NCBI GenBank assembly: GCA_016713125.1
Contig: JADJPT010000011.1
Coordinates: 1-64,000, forward strand
From: Betaproteobacteria bacterium
Lineage (GTDB): Bacteria > Pseudomonadota > Gammaproteobacteria > Burkholderiales > SG8-39
DNA: 64,000 bases
Direction: 5' to 3'
Shown one piece after another: positions 1-7,345 of the stretch (position 1 is the first letter of the stretch; each line of letters starts with the position of its first letter). A program made the translations under genes and the position numbers. The notes beneath the pieces are model-generated. The model made no database searches. It saw nothing but the letters and a program-made list of their open reading frames with translations, and was not told where the DNA came from.

Positions 1-18
1 GAGCCTCATCTTCTCGGG

Positions 19-384
19 TTACTTCGCCGCCTCGATGGCGGTGACCACGATCGCGCCGTCCGCCTTCTCGGCGGTGAACATCACCTTGTCGCCAGCCTTG
101 ACCTTGTCCAGCAACGCGGCGTCCTTGACCTGGAAGACCATGGTCATGCCGGGCATGTCCAGATTCTTGATGTCGCCGTGCTTGAGGGTGATCTTTTTGG
201 CTTCCTTGTCGATCTTGCGCACTTCGCCCTCGGTCATCGAGGCGGGCATGGCGTCCATCTTCATGCCGGGCATGCTCATGCCGCCCATCTTGCTGTGATC
301 CATCGCCTGGGCGTGGGCGCTGATCGCAAACGGCACCGAGGCCGCAAAGGCCATGGCGAGCAGGAGGGGCTTGAAGATCTTCAT
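19..384 (-). CDS. CusF-like periplasmic copper-binding protein
   Basis: Small secreted protein of 121 residues. An N-terminal signal peptide (MKIFKPLLLA..., cleavage near AHA-QA) is followed by a Met/His-rich stretch (DHSKMGGMSMPGMKM) and a CusF/OB-fold domain with the motifs EVRKIDKEAKKITLKHG and MPGMTMVF. In CusF the His and Met of such motifs bind Cu(I)/Ag(I) in the periplasm and pass it to efflux pumps. The internal ATG at 384 is chosen over an upstream in-frame start because it opens the signal peptide and has GGAG about 8 bases upstream. It is the first of three minus-strand copper genes and has a paralogue at 62907-63251. No CusCBA pump is visible in the window. Confidence 0.9.
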   Translation of the reverse strand: MKIFKPLLLAMAFAASVPFAISAHAQAMDHSKMGGMSMPGMKMDAMPASMTEGEVRKIDKEAKKITLKHGDIKNLDMPGMTMVFQVKDAALLDKVKAGDKVMFTAEKADGAIVVTAIEAAK

Positions 385-479
385 CTGTATTGCTCCGTAG
401 GGGTGTGAGAAAAAGTCTGCCGAGGGCACCGGGCACCGGCAGGTGCCGTGCGCCGCCGCAATGCCGTGACGGTCGTCAG

Positions 480-983
480 TCAGTGCTTATGGCTGCCGTG
501 CCCATCGTTCTTGGAAACGCCCGTCTTCAGCGCGACGTTGACGAGGCCCTTCATGCCGGCGTCGTAGTGGCCGGGCTGCAGGCAGGCGAAATCCACCTTG
601 CCGGAGCTGGTGAATCGCCACACGACCTCGCCGGTCTCGCCGGGCGCCACGCTGACCATGTTGTCGTCGGCGTGTTCCATGCCTGGCATCTTCATCATCA
701 TCGCGTAGTGCTCCTTCAGCTCCTCGGGCGTGCCCAGCACCAGCTCGTGCTTGACCGCGCCGGAGTTCTTCACGACGAAGCGCACCGTCTCGCCCTGCCG
801 GACCGAGATCTCGGCCGGCGTGAAGCGCATGTTGTCGGTCATGTCGATCTCGACCGTACGGGTGGCCTGCGCAACCTTGCCGGCTTCGCCCACGGGATTG
901 CTGCCGTGGCCGGGGCCTGCCATCACTGCGGACGCGGCGAGCACGAGTGCCGACACGACGCCGGCCTTGCCAAATGTCTTCAT
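480..983 (-). CDS. Cupredoxin-family periplasmic copper protein
   Basis: 167-residue exported protein: signal peptide (KTFGKAGVVSALVLAASAVMAG) then a single cupredoxin-like domain. The type-1 copper ligand pattern is visible late in the protein as DFACLQPGHYDAGM, matching the Cys-x-x-x-x-His-x-x-x-x-Met order, with an upstream KHELV supplying the first His. The tail is His-rich (HGSHKH). Proteins of this kind sit beside copper-resistance genes and are thought to carry copper or electrons in the periplasm. The start at 983 is set by the signal peptide. A homologue is cut by the right window edge (63743-64000). Confidence 0.88.
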   Translation of the reverse strand: MKTFGKAGVVSALVLAASAVMAGPGHGSNPVGEAGKVAQATRTVEIDMTDNMRFTPAEISVRQGETVRFVVKNSGAVKHELVLGTPEELKEHYAMMMKMPGMEHADDNMVSVAPGETGEVVWRFTSSGKVDFACLQPGHYDAGMKGLVNVALKTGVSKNDGHGSHKH

Positions 984-1065
984 GCGTGTTTCTCGAAGGA
1001 GCGTTGTGGTGGGCCTGGCGCGCCGGACTTCAGTTCCGATGCCCGTCGTTGAGCAGACCGTCCAA

Positions 1066-1323
1066 TCAGGCCACCTCGTTGCCGACTGCCGGGACCTTGC
1101 GTCCATCGGCCAGTTCGAGAACCTCGCCTTGCTTCAGGTAGGCGGCACGGCCGTAGCGATCCTCCTTGGCCATCTTGCCGTCCCTGAAAACGTACAGGGT
1201 CGAACCGTCCTTCAGAGCCAGCACCTGCTGCGTGGCCTGCGGCAGGGCGTCGCGCGCGAAGACCGGCACGGAAACCCCGGCGGCCGCGAACGCGACGGCC
1301 AAGGTAAACAGAGTTGCTTTCAT
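1066..1323 (-). CDS. CopK-like periplasmic protein lacking the copper-ligand methionines
   Basis: 85-residue exported protein with a signal peptide (KATLFTLAVAFAAAGVSVPVFA) and a CopK-type beta-sandwich core (KDGSTLYVFRDGKMAKEDRYG...GNEVA). Compared with the CopK copy at 58709-58987, the four Met positions known to bind Cu(I) in CopK (28, 38, 44 and 54 of the mature protein) read Lys, Leu, Leu and Ala here, so ordinary Cu(I) binding is unlikely. A good ribosome site (AAGG) precedes the ATG at 1323. It is the first gene of the minus-strand copper cluster at the left edge. It may bind another ligand or act as a structural decoy. Confidence 0.85.
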   Translation of the reverse strand: MKATLFTLAVAFAAAGVSVPVFARDALPQATQQVLALKDGSTLYVFRDGKMAKEDRYGRAAYLKQGEVLELADGRKVPAVGNEVA

Positions 1324-1346
1324 GATCGAACCTTTCGTGATGCAGT

Positions 1347-1384
1347 GAGGGATTCGCTCCCTCAACGTCATGCCACTTGGCATG
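1347..1384. promoter_or_regulatory. Two adjacent inverted repeats upstream of the copK-like gene
   Basis: Two perfect 6-bp stems lie back to back just upstream of the minus-strand gene starting at 1323: GAGGGA/TCCCTC with a 5-base loop (1347-1363) and CATGCC/GGCATG with a 4-base loop (1369-1384). They could be operator half-sites or leader hairpins. Function is inferred only from position. Confidence 0.35.
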
Positions 1385-1430
1385 CCGTGCACTCTAGGGA
1401 ACCGCAACGGACGAACGGCCGACGAGCACA

Positions 1431-1444
1431 TTACAGGTTCGTAA
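1431..1444. promoter_or_regulatory. TTAC-N6-GTAA inverted repeat, possible response-regulator box
   Basis: TTAC (1431-1434), six bases, then GTAA (1441-1444). This resembles the short inverted TTACA/TGTAA-type boxes used by copper two-component regulators. It lies in the 297-base gap (1324-1620) between the divergent copK-like and sulfite-oxidase-family genes, where no other gene is seen. No sensor/regulator pair is encoded in the window, so the assignment is speculative. Confidence 0.25.
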
Positions 1445-1620
1445 GCTTGTCTCGTGCCCGTGGCCGCGCAAGGATCCACGGTGAGATTCTTCCAGCGAGG
1501 GTGTCGCACCTCGGCGATTGCGCCGCTGGCCGCCGGGCACGCGCAGATCTGCCAGTTTCTTCAAGCCTGAATGCGCAATCCCGATGCACGCTACGGACAT
1601 CATCAATACGCAAGCAAGAG

Positions 1621-3162
1621 ATGCTGCCATCTTGGTCCGACGCGTGGCTTCTGGGTATGGGCGCAGCCTTCTTGCAGTTGGCAGTCGGCGAGTTTGCAGC
1701 GGCGGTCCATGGGACGCACACCTCGCCCCTGCGAGCCGTCGGCAAGTGGCTGATCGACGCACTGCCAACGCCCTTGATAGACGTGGGCATCGCACTCCTT
1801 CGTCGCGGCGACAAGCCCGCGATTAGCGCAACACTGGTCTTGCTCGGCATTGGCCTTCCAGCGCTGACGTCGCTGGCGGGAACAACCGCACTCTTGGCAG
1901 CGATTCTTGTGCAGGGATTCATCGGCCTCTATGCGTTGTGGCGCCTCGTCGAACTTCCCCGCAGGATCGCGTTCCCTCTCGGATCGCTGGCAATCGGTGC
2001 CGGATTGCTGGGTGTCTGGCTCGGCGCTGTCGCTTCCCTGACTCTCGGACTCGCGCTGGCAGTGCTCGCGCTGGCGATCCGCCGGCTCCGGCGCCGGCAT
2101 AGAACCAAAGAGCCCGCGATCCTTCCGACGCTCGTGCCGCCGCCCCGGACGGCAGCCCCGCGAATCCCAGGGCTATCCGAGCTCTTTACTCCGGTCGACC
2201 GATTCTTCGTCACCGACGTGACGTTTCCAGCACCGTCCGTGGACACGCGACGATGGCAGCTCACGGTGCAAGGCCTTGTCGAGCAGCCGCTGTCGCTGAC
2301 GTTCGCCGAACTGTTGGCAATGCCATCCGTTGAAGTGGACTCGGTCCTCATGTGCGTCCATAACCCGGTGGGCGGCCCCTTTGTCGGCAATGCGCGGTGG
2401 CAGGGAGTGCGGTTGACCGACCTGCTCGACCGCGCCGCCGCGTCGCGGCAAGCGGATCACGTCCGCCTTCATGCCGTCGACGGATTCTCGGCGGGAGTGA
2501 GCCTGTCACTGCTCGAGCAAGGCTTCGAACCGCTGTTGGTCTTCGCCATGAACGGCGCGCCGCTCACTCGCAAACACGGCGCCCCGGTTCGGATGCTTGT
2601 CCCGGGCATTCATGGATACGACGCGAACATCAAGTGGCTCGCTTCGATCGAGGTCACACGGTTCAGCGAGGCCATCGACTACGCCGAGCAAAAGGGTTGG
2701 CCCCGGGTGCCATCGCGCATGGCGCCGAATGCCAGGATCGACGTCCCATGCGTCTCGGCTCTGCTCGCGCCGGGCGAACAGATCGTGGCCGGCGTCGCCT
2801 GGAGCCCGCCGCATGGCGTCGTGAAGGTCGAGTTGCGAGTCGATGGCGGGGATTGGCAGGCTTGCTCGCTGGTGACCGCGCTTGGTCCCAACGCCTGGGC
2901 CCTCTGGGAAGCTCAGTGGGAAGCCACACCCGGCCGCCATACGCTGGAGGTTCGGGCCTGGGGTCGAGACGGCGTGCAGAGCGAAGCGCCCGCCGCCCCG
3001 TATCCCGATGGAGCACGCGGCTACCACTGCGTGGCGGTCGACGTCAGATCGGGGTGCACTCCACGGCCTCGCCAGCTGGGCTGGTGGCTCCTGGCGCAAG
3101 GACGCGCCAGATGGCTATTGGCCTGGTCCGGTGTCATCGCGTGGCGCCAGCGCCGCCGCTAG
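1621..3162 (+). CDS. Membrane-anchored sulfite-oxidase-family molybdopterin oxidoreductase
   Basis: 513 residues. The first ~165 residues are strongly hydrophobic and hold about four or five membrane segments. They are followed by an oxidoreductase molybdopterin-binding domain (from about 185) and a Mo-co dimerisation-like domain (about 385-480). The Cys expected to bind molybdenum is at about position 245 in LMCVHNPVGG. The later RKHGAPVRMLVPGIHGY segment is typical of the family. The C-terminus has another hydrophobic stretch ending in Arg. The substrate cannot be told; sulfite, a methionine sulfoxide-like compound or another oxyanion are possible. ATG 1621 is the first start that leaves the membrane domain intact. 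The next gene follows after about 50 bases on the same strand. Confidence 0.85.
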   Translation: MLPSWSDAWLLGMGAAFLQLAVGEFAAAVHGTHTSPLRAVGKWLIDALPTPLIDVGIALLRRGDKPAISATLVLLGIGLPALTSLAGTTALLAAILVQGFIGLYALWRLVELPRRIAFPLGSLAIGAGLLGVWLGAVASLTLGLALAVLALAIRRLRRRHRTKEPAILPTLVPPPRTAAPRIPGLSELFTPVDRFFVTDVTFPAPSVDTRRWQLTVQGLVEQPLSLTFAELLAMPSVEVDSVLMCVHNPVGGPFVGNARWQGVRLTDLLDRAAASRQADHVRLHAVDGFSAGVSLSLLEQGFEPLLVFAMNGAPLTRKHGAPVRMLVPGIHGYDANIKWLASIEVTRFSEAIDYAEQKGWPRVPSRMAPNARIDVPCVSALLAPGEQIVAGVAWSPPHGVVKVELRVDGGDWQACSLVTALGPNAWALWEAQWEATPGRHTLEVRAWGRDGVQSEAPAAPYPDGARGYHCVAVDVRSGCTPRPRQLGWWLLAQGRARWLLAWSGVIAWRQRRR

Positions 3163-3213
3163 TAGCGTTGCCCCGCCCCGCTCTTGAATCCCGCCCACAA
3201 CAGGTCCCGTCAC

Positions 3214-4143
3214 ATGTCCACGTCGCTTGAACTCGGAGAGTGTCACATCCTGCATATTTCCGAGGGCCCGATCGAGTACCGGGTCACGGGCCGGGGTCCG
3301 ACGGTCGTGTTCTTGCACGGCATCATTGCCAACGGCGATGTCTGGCGCGGCGCGGTGGCAGATCTCTCGCGCGATCACTGTTGCATCGTGCCGGACTGGC
3401 CGCTGGGCGCGCACCGACTGACCATGAGGGCAGGCACCGACTTCTCATTGCCTGGCATCGCCGCGATGGTCGACGAGTTTCTGGCCGCCGCGGGTCTCGA
3501 CCAGGTGGTGCTGGTCGCCAATGACACCGGAGGTGCCGTGGCACAGTACGTTGTCGTCGACCGCCCCGCGCGGATCGCAGCACTCGTGCTGACACCCTGC
3601 GACGCATTCGACAATTTCGTGCCCCTGCCGATCCGACACCTGCGCCTGTTCGGACGAACGTCGTGGGGACTCTGGGTGCTGGCGCAGACCTTGCGCTGGC
3701 GCTGGGTGCAACGGCTGCCCATCGCCTTCGGCCGGCTGACCGAGCGGGCCATCCCTGCCGAGATCATGCGGTCCTACACCGCTCCCCTGCGCGAACACGC
3801 GGGCACGCGCCGCGACTTCGCGGCGCTGGTCCGAAACATCCACCCGAGGTATACCTTGGCAGTCGCCGAGAGACTGGCTGGATTTGGGCGTCCCGTGTTG
3901 CTGGCGTGGGCGCGGGAACGGCGACGCTTCTTTCCGCTGGAGCACGCGCATCGGCTCGCAACCCTCTTTCCTGATGCTTTGGTGGAGATCATCGAGGACT
4001 CCGGGCCGTTCGTGACCGAGGATCAGCCACGGGCCGTGGCAGCGGCGATCAGGCTGTTTATCGACGATCGGGTCATGCCGACCGTCTCGCCCGCCCACCA
4101 GTTCAGTTGGCAAAGCAAATCGAAATCTGATCTCCGCGCCTGA
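3214..4143 (+). CDS. Alpha/beta-fold hydrolase with Asp nucleophile
   Basis: 309 residues. Shows the oxyanion-loop motif VVFLHGIIANGDVW and a nucleophile elbow VANDTGGA, in which the usual Ser is replaced by Asp (about residue 104), as in haloalkane dehalogenases and epoxide hydrolases. The lid is followed by a late His/Asp region. Specific substrate unknown; families with an Asp nucleophile cleave C-halogen or epoxide bonds through an ester intermediate. The start at 3214 (MSTSLELG) is preferred over a TTG 30 bases upstream. Its 3' end overlaps by 41 bases the 3' end of the convergent AraC gene. Confidence 0.82.
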   Translation: MSTSLELGECHILHISEGPIEYRVTGRGPTVVFLHGIIANGDVWRGAVADLSRDHCCIVPDWPLGAHRLTMRAGTDFSLPGIAAMVDEFLAAAGLDQVVLVANDTGGAVAQYVVVDRPARIAALVLTPCDAFDNFVPLPIRHLRLFGRTSWGLWVLAQTLRWRWVQRLPIAFGRLTERAIPAEIMRSYTAPLREHAGTRRDFAALVRNIHPRYTLAVAERLAGFGRPVLLAWARERRRFFPLEHAHRLATLFPDALVEIIEDSGPFVTEDQPRAVAAAIRLFIDDRVMPTVSPAHQFSWQSKSKSDLRA

Positions 4144-4885
4144 ACAACGACGACGGCGCGATGCCGAACGTGTCTCGGAACGACCGCGACAGGTGTGCCG
4201 AATCGCTGAAGCCGACCGCGTGTGCAGCTTCGGTCCAGGACGCCCCCTGAAGCACCGACTCCACCGCGCGCCGCAGGCGCAACCACACCACATAGCGGCG
4301 CAGCGGAACCCCGGTGTCCTCGGCAAAGCGGTGGCTCAGCCAACTGGGCGAGACGTTCAGTGCGCCCGCCAACGTTTGCAGGCGTACCGGCCGATCGATC
4401 TGGGCGCTCAGCAGGGCCAGGGCCTGTGCGATGCGCGGGTCGCGGCCACGGGCGCCCGGATCGGTGCCGTCCAGCCCGAGCCACGACACGCAGGTCGAGT
4501 CCGCAGCGTCGATCGACCCACCGTCCACCACAAGAGCCCTCAGGCTCTCTGCCGCGACTGGTGGCGGTTCAAACGCTGCGCTGCCATCGCAAGAGCCGAT
4601 CCGAGTTTGAAGGGACGCGAACTCGGCGCATTCGGACTCCAGGTACAGCATCGCCACCGTCGACCCTGAGGCGTCGAACGCATGCGGTCGGTCCGGCGGG
4701 ACAAAGAACCCATTCAATTCCTCCCATTCGCCCTGCGGCCCGCCTTTCAATCGAAGCCGGCCGCCAAGTCCCCAGCAGACCTGTGCGGCGTGGTGACGGT
4801 GCATGCGCGCATTGAGGCCGGGGCCGACATACAACAAGCGATGCGGCCACAGGTACAGGCGCAACGGGACTGTTCCGGCGTTCAC
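4103..4885 (-). CDS. AraC-family transcriptional regulator
   Basis: 260 residues. The N-terminal half is a cupin-like sensing domain (MHRHHAAQVCWGLGGRLRLK, then FFVPPDRPHAFD), as in small-effector AraC proteins. The C-terminal ~100 residues hold two helix-turn-helix motifs (LAGALNVSPSWLSHRF and WTEAAHAVGFSDSAHLSRSF) followed by the usual FGIAPSSLFRR ending. It converges on and overlaps the alpha/beta hydrolase gene, which may be its target. The effector cannot be predicted. Confidence 0.9.
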   Translation of the reverse strand: MNAGTVPLRLYLWPHRLLYVGPGLNARMHRHHAAQVCWGLGGRLRLKGGPQGEWEELNGFFVPPDRPHAFDASGSTVAMLYLESECAEFASLQTRIGSCDGSAAFEPPPVAAESLRALVVDGGSIDAADSTCVSWLGLDGTDPGARGRDPRIAQALALLSAQIDRPVRLQTLAGALNVSPSWLSHRFAEDTGVPLRRYVVWLRLRRAVESVLQGASWTEAAHAVGFSDSAHLSRSFRDTFGIAPSSLFRRGDQISICFAN

Positions 4886-4930
4886 GTGCTCCCCAGTCCA
4901 AACTCGTCGCTCGTCGCGGTTCCGCGTCGC

Positions 4931-6241
4931 TCACAAGGCCTTGGAGATTTCGAGGAGGGGCCTGAGCCCCGCGCCGAAGCGGCCGATGGCTGCGCGGTGC
5001 GTGCGCAGCTCACCGTACGGCAGGTAGCGGATGCCGAGTTCGGACACCCGCGAGAACGCCGGGCGCCGCAGTTGCTGGGCCACCTCGTCGCGCCGGTCGT
5101 CGGGCGCGACCAGGAACATCGTGGTGCCCGCAGCCACTGCGCTGCCCAGCGCCAGGTCCAACATGCGTACGATGCCCGAGTAGATGGAGGTCGAGTGCTC
5201 GACCTCGAAGGCGGCTGCGACGCGCCGGCCCCCGGCCTCGGGCCAGACCACATCGATCAGGCGCACCGACTCCGCGGCGCCATCGAGTTCGACGGGAAGG
5301 CGTTCCAGGCAGCCACCGCCGAGTCGCCCGTCCAGGTATTCGCGCGAACGATCATTCGCCGCAATCCACACCTGAAAGCCCAGGCCCAGCCCGAGATCGC
5401 GCAGCCAGCCCTGTATCTCGGTGTGCGTGGTGTCGCTCTCGCGTTCGAGCGCCCACTGCCGGTGCTGCGCCGCCGTCTCCTCACGCACCCGCGCGAGGTC
5501 GTCCTGCCAGGCCCGCGCCGCCAACGGGTCGTGCTCCCGAGGCGGCGCGTCGTAGCGGCCGGCGCCGATGTCGAACAGCAGCCCGGCGACCGCGCCAAGG
5601 TCGTTGGACAGGCGCGAGCGATGCTCGGCGTTCAGGCGCATGACTCCTTCGCGCATCGACAAGTAGTGGTCCCAACGCCCCAGCCTGACGTTGCTGCCGG
5701 TCAGCGCGTTGTAGCCTCGCACGATCGCGGTGTTGAACGGGACGACGAGCGTCGGGTGGATGAAGTAGAGGAGGTTGGCCACCGCCGGCCCCAGGCCCTT
5801 GACCTGCTGGCCGTCGAGCCGGCGGATCGCATCGATCACCGCCTCGGCGGTGTCGCAGCAGTCGCACGCGTGCAGCAGCCGCCCGAAGGCGCGCTGGTTG
5901 TCCTCGTTCTCGTAGATGTCCGGGATGCGCAGCTTGGGCTTCCACAGAAACGCGTGGTCCGCACCCTTGAAGATCTGCCGCTGCTCGGCGATCGACGACA
6001 CGACGGTCTCCAGCGTCGAGCCCCGATACACGTTGCCGAAGCTTCCACCCTCGATCTCGCGCACGATCTGCCCGATGCCGCGCCGGATCGAGCGGAAGTT
6101 CTTCAGGCGCTCTTCCCACAGGAACCAGGTGCGGTACGTCGCATGGGGATCGGCCTTCCAACGGTCGATCAGGGCGTCCCGCTGCGCGGCAGGGGACATC
6201 GGCAAGACGGCTTGTTCCATGGCCGGCAAGCTTAGCGCCAT
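4931..6241 (-). CDS. Orphan HhH plus PD-(D/E)XK-like nuclease-type protein
   Basis: 436 residues, no signal peptide or membrane segment. The middle (about 143-180) contains a helix-hairpin-helix-like element (QQVKGLGPAVANLLYF then PFNTAIVRGYNAL) reminiscent of DNA glycosylase folds. The C-terminal third contains LIDVVW (Asp330) and AAFEVEHSTSIYSGIVRM (Glu346, Glu348), which fits the D...ExE core of the PD-(D/E)XK superfamily with an atypical third residue. Related stand-alone proteins are often labelled restriction endonuclease. No methylase or other defence partner is adjacent; the neighbour is an AraC regulator. A second ATG lies at 6220 and neither start has a clear ribosome site. Confidence 0.6.
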   Translation of the reverse strand: MALSLPAMEQAVLPMSPAAQRDALIDRWKADPHATYRTWFLWEERLKNFRSIRRGIGQIVREIEGGSFGNVYRGSTLETVVSSIAEQRQIFKGADHAFLWKPKLRIPDIYENEDNQRAFGRLLHACDCCDTAEAVIDAIRRLDGQQVKGLGPAVANLLYFIHPTLVVPFNTAIVRGYNALTGSNVRLGRWDHYLSMREGVMRLNAEHRSRLSNDLGAVAGLLFDIGAGRYDAPPREHDPLAARAWQDDLARVREETAAQHRQWALERESDTTHTEIQGWLRDLGLGLGFQVWIAANDRSREYLDGRLGGGCLERLPVELDGAAESVRLIDVVWPEAGGRRVAAAFEVEHSTSIYSGIVRMLDLALGSAVAAGTTMFLVAPDDRRDEVAQQLRRPAFSRVSELGIRYLPYGELRTHRAAIGRFGAGLRPLLEISKAL

Positions 6242-6379
6242 CGCGCGTGGCGCCAGCGCGGCCGCGTGCGACGCGAACGCGGCATGTCGAGTGCCTGCAG
6301 CGTCTGCCGGTCGATCCTGACGACATCGTCATCAATCGGTCAGGTTCCGGTCGGTCAAGGCCGCGTACCGTGATGTCCT

Positions 6380-6399
6380 CCCCTGCAGCAAGCCAGGGG
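6380..6399. promoter_or_regulatory. Hairpin upstream of the small secreted protein gene
   Basis: CCCCTG (6380-6385) and CAGGGG (6394-6399) form a perfect stem with an 8-base loop, about 50 bases before the ATG at 6452. It sits in the 210-base gap after the nuclease gene start. Could be an operator or leader structure; no further support. Confidence 0.25.
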
Positions 6400-6451
6400 A
6401 CACGTCGCTGCCAATCCCGGGAAGCGCGCACTTTGTAGAAGGAGCATTGAC

Positions 6452-6736
6452 ATGAGGACTATCGCAGTCTTGCTGGCACTCGCCGGCTTGGCAGTCGGCT
6501 CGGCGTCGGCGGCAACCGCCGGAATGGAAGGTGCGGGCACCGGCGTCCCGTTGGTCGTCGCCAAGCGCCTTGGCGGAAACACGCCCCCGACCGTCCCTGC
6601 CGAGGTGCGGCTGGCGGGCGTTCCGATGCGTCAAGCGACGGTGGGCTTGGGCGCGCAGCGACTGGCTGCGGTAATGCCCGTGGTGTCGGTGGTGAATGTG
6701 TCGGGCGTGCCTTTGGCGCGTGCCAAGCGACTTTGA
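6452..6736 (+). CDS. Small secreted protein, unknown
   Basis: 94 residues. A clear signal peptide (RTIAVLLALAGLAVGSASA) precedes a low-complexity, Val/Ala/Arg-rich mature part with no Cys or His. A short motif is repeated at both ends of the mature region (VPLVVAKRLGG and VPLARAKRL). A strong ribosome site (AAGGAG) lies 7 bases before the ATG. It converges on the merR gene, with a hairpin between them. No family recognised. Confidence 0.6.
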   Translation: MRTIAVLLALAGLAVGSASAATAGMEGAGTGVPLVVAKRLGGNTPPTVPAEVRLAGVPMRQATVGLGAQRLAAVMPVVSVVNVSGVPLARAKRL

Positions 6737-6755
6737 CGGCTGGGCTGCTCGTCCG

Positions 6756-6781
6756 GGTCACGCGCCATCAGGCGGGTGACC
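6756..6781. terminator. Hairpin between convergent genes
   Basis: GGTCAC-g-CGCC (6756-6766), loop ATCA, GGCG-g-GTGACC (6771-6781): a 10-pair stem with one internal mismatch, between the plus-strand gene ending at 6736 and the minus-strand merR gene ending at 6768. Likely a bidirectional terminator, although no T-tract follows. Confidence 0.5.
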
Positions 6782-7214
6782 TGGCGCCGGCCAGAGTCTC
6801 GATGATCGGGCAGGCCTGCATGGGTCCGGCCTGCCTGCAGCGATGCAGCAACTCGGACAGCGCCCCGCGCATTCGATGCAGGTCCGCCAGCTTGTCCTCG
6901 ATCTGGCCCAGCCGCGCCTGGGTGACCGACTGGATGGCCCGGCGGTTGCGGCCGTCTTCCAGGTCCAGCAGGCTGCGCACCTCGTCCAGCGAAAAGCCCA
7001 GCGCTTGCGCACGCTTGATGAACGCGATGCGGTCGATCGCCGCAACGGGATAGACGCGAAAGCCGCCGTTTGCCGCCGGCACACGCAGCAGTCCGCGCGA
7101 CTGGTAGTAGCGCACCGTCTCCACGCCCACGCCGGCTGCCTTGGCAAGGCGACCGATGGTCAAGGGAGAGGGTGTCTCCAGTGACGGGGGGCCAGCGACC
7201 GCCCTTTTTTTCAT
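6768..7214 (-). CDS. MerR-family metal-type regulator
   Basis: 148 residues. N-terminal winged helix-turn-helix (LTIGRLAKAAGVGVETVRYYQSRGLL), then the dimerisation helix (GFSLDEVRSLLDLEDG) and a metal-loop region with Cys126 and Cys135 in the CX8C spacing of MerR (C-RQAGPMQA-C-P). The position matching MerR Cys82 is not Cys (EDGRNRRA), so metal binding would differ from the three-Cys Hg(II) site. ATG 7214 is used because upstream residues do not fit the family. It is divergent from 7346-7786, with a degenerate MerR-type dyad between them (7236-7253). It is the natural candidate to bind the dyads at 7868 and 58481. Confidence 0.88.
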   Translation of the reverse strand: MKKRAVAGPPSLETPSPLTIGRLAKAAGVGVETVRYYQSRGLLRVPAANGGFRVYPVAAIDRIAFIKRAQALGFSLDEVRSLLDLEDGRNRRAIQSVTQARLGQIEDKLADLHRMRGALSELLHRCRQAGPMQACPIIETLAGARSPA

Positions 7215-7235
7215 GGCGGCATGGTACGTCCGGAT

Positions 7236-7253
7236 TCCGTAGTTGACCCCAGA
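7236..7253. promoter_or_regulatory. Degenerate MerR-type operator dyad
   Basis: This 18-mer matches the perfect palindrome found at 7868-7885 and 58481-58498 at 14 of 18 positions. It lies in the merR / 7346 divergent gap, 6 bases from an FNR-type box, the same order and spacing as at 58460-58498. Likely operator for autoregulation and for the downstream arm; inferred. Confidence 0.5.
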
Positions 7254-7259
7254 GCCGGT

Positions 7260-7273
7260 TTGACGACGATCAA
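7260..7273. promoter_or_regulatory. FNR/Anr-type box (9/10 match)
   Basis: TTGAC-GACG-ATCAA differs from the FNR/Anr consensus TTGAT-N4-ATCAA at one base. It lies 72 bases upstream of the ATG at 7346, matching the perfect box placed 67 bases upstream of the paralogous gene starting at 58392. Suggests oxygen-responsive control of the plus-strand arm. Confidence 0.5.
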
Positions 7274-7345
7274 TCTTTCCGATGCAATTTCCGGCGAGAC
7301 TTTCCATAGCGGATTCTGCAAATCTGCGCACGTACCTACTTGAAC

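Noticed and set aside
4682..6235. Plus-strand frame opposite the nuclease-like gene
   Set aside because: Shadow of 4931-6241; Arg/Gln/His-rich with no start context or domain.
6327..6340. Second FNR box upstream of the small secreted gene at 6452
   Set aside because: Only the ATCAA half matches; the left half (GACAT) does not.
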